The position numbers and the translations under genes were made by a program. From NCBI GenBank assembly GCA_963922585.1, contig CAWUIK010000069.1:1-16564 (forward strand): DNA of 16,564 nucleotides, given 5' to 3'. The notes under the pieces are model-generated. The model was given only the letters and a program-made list of their open reading frames with translations, ran no database searches and was not told the DNA's origin. Positions 15,439 to 16,564 of the stretch are shown in pieces. The number at the start of each line of letters is the position of its first letter. Position 1 is the stretch's first letter. This DNA comes from Parvicella sp963922585. GTDB lineage: Bacteria; Bacteroidota; Bacteroidia; Flavobacteriales_D; Parvicellaceae.

Positions 15439-16023
15439 ATGGTACTTCCAATATATGCATACGGTTCGAGTGTTTTGAGACAAGAATGTGAAGAAATCGA
15501 AGAAGGGGCTGATATTTCAAACTTGCTCAACGACATGTTTGAGACGATGTATAAATCTCAAGGTGTTGGTCTGGCTGCTCCTCAAATTGGAAAAGCGCTC
15601 AGACTGTTTATCGTAGATGCTGCCTCTTTTGCTGATGAAGAGCCAGAAAACGAAGAAGAAGCAAAGAATTTCGAGATTTTAAAAAATTTCAAAAAAGTAT
15701 TTATCAATCCTATTATTGAAGAGGAAGAAGGAACGGAATGGGCTTTTTCTGAAGGTTGTTTGAGTATTCCTGGAATTAGAGAAGATGTTAATAGAAAATC
15801 ATTAGTTACGATATCTTATTTTGATGAAAATTGGCAATTCAAAGAAGAAAAATTTGGCGGAATTGCTGCTAGAATAATCCAACACGAATACGATCATATA
15901 GAAGGTATATTATTTACCGATTATCTCAATCCATTGAAAAAAAGATTACTCAAAAAGAAACTGACAGATATTTCTAAAGGAAAGGTTGATGTGAATTACC
16001 GAATGACATTTCCTGTAAAGTAA
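15439..16023 (+). CDS. def: Peptide deformylase
   Basis: Removes the formyl group from N-terminal formyl-methionine of nascent proteins at the ribosome; an iron-type metalloenzyme. It has 194 residues. All three signature motifs are intact: GVGLAAPQIG (42-51), EGCLS with metal ligand Cys107, and QHEYDH with ligands His149 and His153 and catalytic Glu150. Between the first and second motifs there is an acidic insertion (about 66-80, DEEPENEEEAKN), which I recall as common in Bacteroidota enzymes rather than a novelty. The start ATG at 15439 gives the normal N-terminus (LPIYAYGSSVLR). It is divergent from the lipoprotein/TPMT unit and is followed after 49 bp by a TPR lipoprotein gene that has its own promoter box. 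Confidence 0.97.
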   Translation: MVLPIYAYGSSVLRQECEEIEEGADISNLLNDMFETMYKSQGVGLAAPQIGKALRLFIVDAASFADEEPENEEEAKNFEILKNFKKVFINPIIEEEEGTEWAFSEGCLSIPGIREDVNRKSLVTISYFDENWQFKEEKFGGIAARIIQHEYDHIEGILFTDYLNPLKKRLLKKKLTDISKGKVDVNYRMTFPVK

Positions 16024-16030
16024 TATTATG

Positions 16031-16038
16031 TATTTTTG
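16031..16038 (+). promoter_or_regulatory. Predicted -7 promoter box of the TPR lipoprotein gene (TATTTTTG)
   Basis: Exact TAnnTTTG match located 8 bp past the deformylase stop and 34 nt before the ATG at 16073. It suggests the TPR gene can be transcribed apart from def. The box sits in a T run, so chance matching is easy. Confidence 0.35.
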
Positions 16039-16072
16039 TATTGAATAAGTGTTAATTTCAAAAACGAGACAG

Positions 16073-16564
16073 ATGAAGAAAATATGGATATATGGTTTGT
16101 TTTTGACAACCCTTTCATTTTTAGGTTCTTGCGGAAGCAATGAACAACAAAATGAAGAAAATAATGTCGCGTTGAGTACAGAGGATGTTTCCAAGGAAAT
16201 TGAAAATTTATCATTTTTAAATGAAAATTTAATAACATCAAGTCCTCAAAATACTTACGGAGCAGGTAAAATGCTTTATAATGCAGCAAATGATTTTGTG
16301 AAAAAGTATCCTCATCATGTTAAAACTGCTTCTGTTTTGGAATTATCTGCCAAAGGCGCAGAAGCGATGCAACAATACACAGAAGCAGTAAATATTCTCA
16401 ATAAATTGATCAACGAATTCCCTGAAACTGATGTAACTCCGAATTATATTCTCAATAAAGCAAGAATTCAAGAAGAAAAACTCAATGACATTGCTGCTGC
16501 TAAAGATTCTTACAATGAACTTATAGCGCGTTTTCCTAACGATCCTGCTGCAAAAGATGCAAAA
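16073..16564 (+). CDS. TPR-repeat lipoprotein (3'-truncated by window edge)
   Basis: The frame stays open from ATG at 16073 to the window end: 164 residues with no stop. The N-terminus is a lipoprotein signal (MKKIWIYGLF, then lipobox FLGSC with Cys20), followed by a Gln/Asn/Glu-rich linker. From about residue 60 come tetratricopeptide-type helical pairs: YNAANDFVKKYPHH, KGAEAMQQYTEAVNILNKLI and ARIQEEKLNDIAAAKDSYNEL, the last with NEFPET and ARFPND turns. Such repeats act as protein-binding scaffolds; the pattern resembles BamD- or YbgF-type envelope TPR proteins, but the visible part does not allow that assignment. It follows def by 49 bp. Confidence 0.8.
   Translation, partial: MKKIWIYGLFLTTLSFLGSCGSNEQQNEENNVALSTEDVSKEIENLSFLNENLITSSPQNTYGAGKMLYNAANDFVKKYPHHVKTASVLELSAKGAEAMQQYTEAVNILNKLINEFPETDVTPNYILNKARIQEEKLNDIAAAKDSYNELIARFPNDPAAKDAK

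Noticed and set aside
15634..15680. Acidic insertion in peptide deformylase as a novelty
   Set aside because: Such Glu-rich insertions are, to my knowledge, usual in Bacteroidota deformylases; catalytic motifs are intact.
1..16564. Search for a mobile element, CRISPR array, toxin-antitoxin or defence system
   Set aside because: No direct-repeat array, terminal inverted repeats, transposase or defence-type gene set was seen; XerD here is a housekeeping-type recombinase.

Overview
This is a 16.6 kb stretch of ordinary chromosome from an AT-rich member of the Bacteroidota, most likely Flavobacteriales or a close relative. The evidence is the low GC content, the general lack of Shine-Dalgarno sequences, several copies of the Bacteroidota -7 promoter box TAnnTTTG upstream of genes, and phylum-typical families (DUF3467, DUF4846, Porin_10-like outer-membrane protein, a PDF with an acidic insertion, a ClpC-type ATPase). 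Species cannot be named from the sequence alone. I saw no insertion sequence, prophage, CRISPR array, tRNA or rRNA.

Layout. Positions 1-548 (+) hold the 3' part of a XerD-type tyrosine recombinase, cut by the window edge. Positions 525-6657 are a minus-strand block read as wecB-like epimerase, then clpC, then a B12-binding-type radical SAM protein. A clear intrinsic terminator lies between clpC and the radical SAM gene. From a divergent promoter region at 6658-6811, the plus strand carries an S9 (DPP-IV/prolyl oligopeptidase-like) peptidase and an aerobic-type FAD glycerol-3-phosphate dehydrogenase (glpD) 16 bp behind it. A small Cys-containing lipoprotein gene faces them (10794-11066, -). 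Then follow DUF3467, a putative porin and a DUF4846 protein (+), a facing lipoprotein/TPMT-like methyltransferase pair (-, 4-bp overlap), and peptide deformylase followed by a TPR lipoprotein (+) that runs off the end.

How the genes work together. Most are housekeeping or envelope functions: chromosome dimer resolution (XerD), protein quality control (ClpC with ClpP elsewhere), N-terminal maturation of proteins (PDF), nucleotide-sugar epimerisation for surface glycans, glycerol-3-phosphate oxidation, and several exported proteins or lipoproteins. There is no single pathway or defence-like system. The least explained parts are the radical SAM protein with CX4CX2C cluster spacing, the Cys-rich lipoprotein coupled to the TPMT-like methyltransferase, the porin gene that can only start at TTG within a T-rich tract, and two inverted repeats overlapping predicted promoters. 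No stretch without a gene exceeds about 175 bases.
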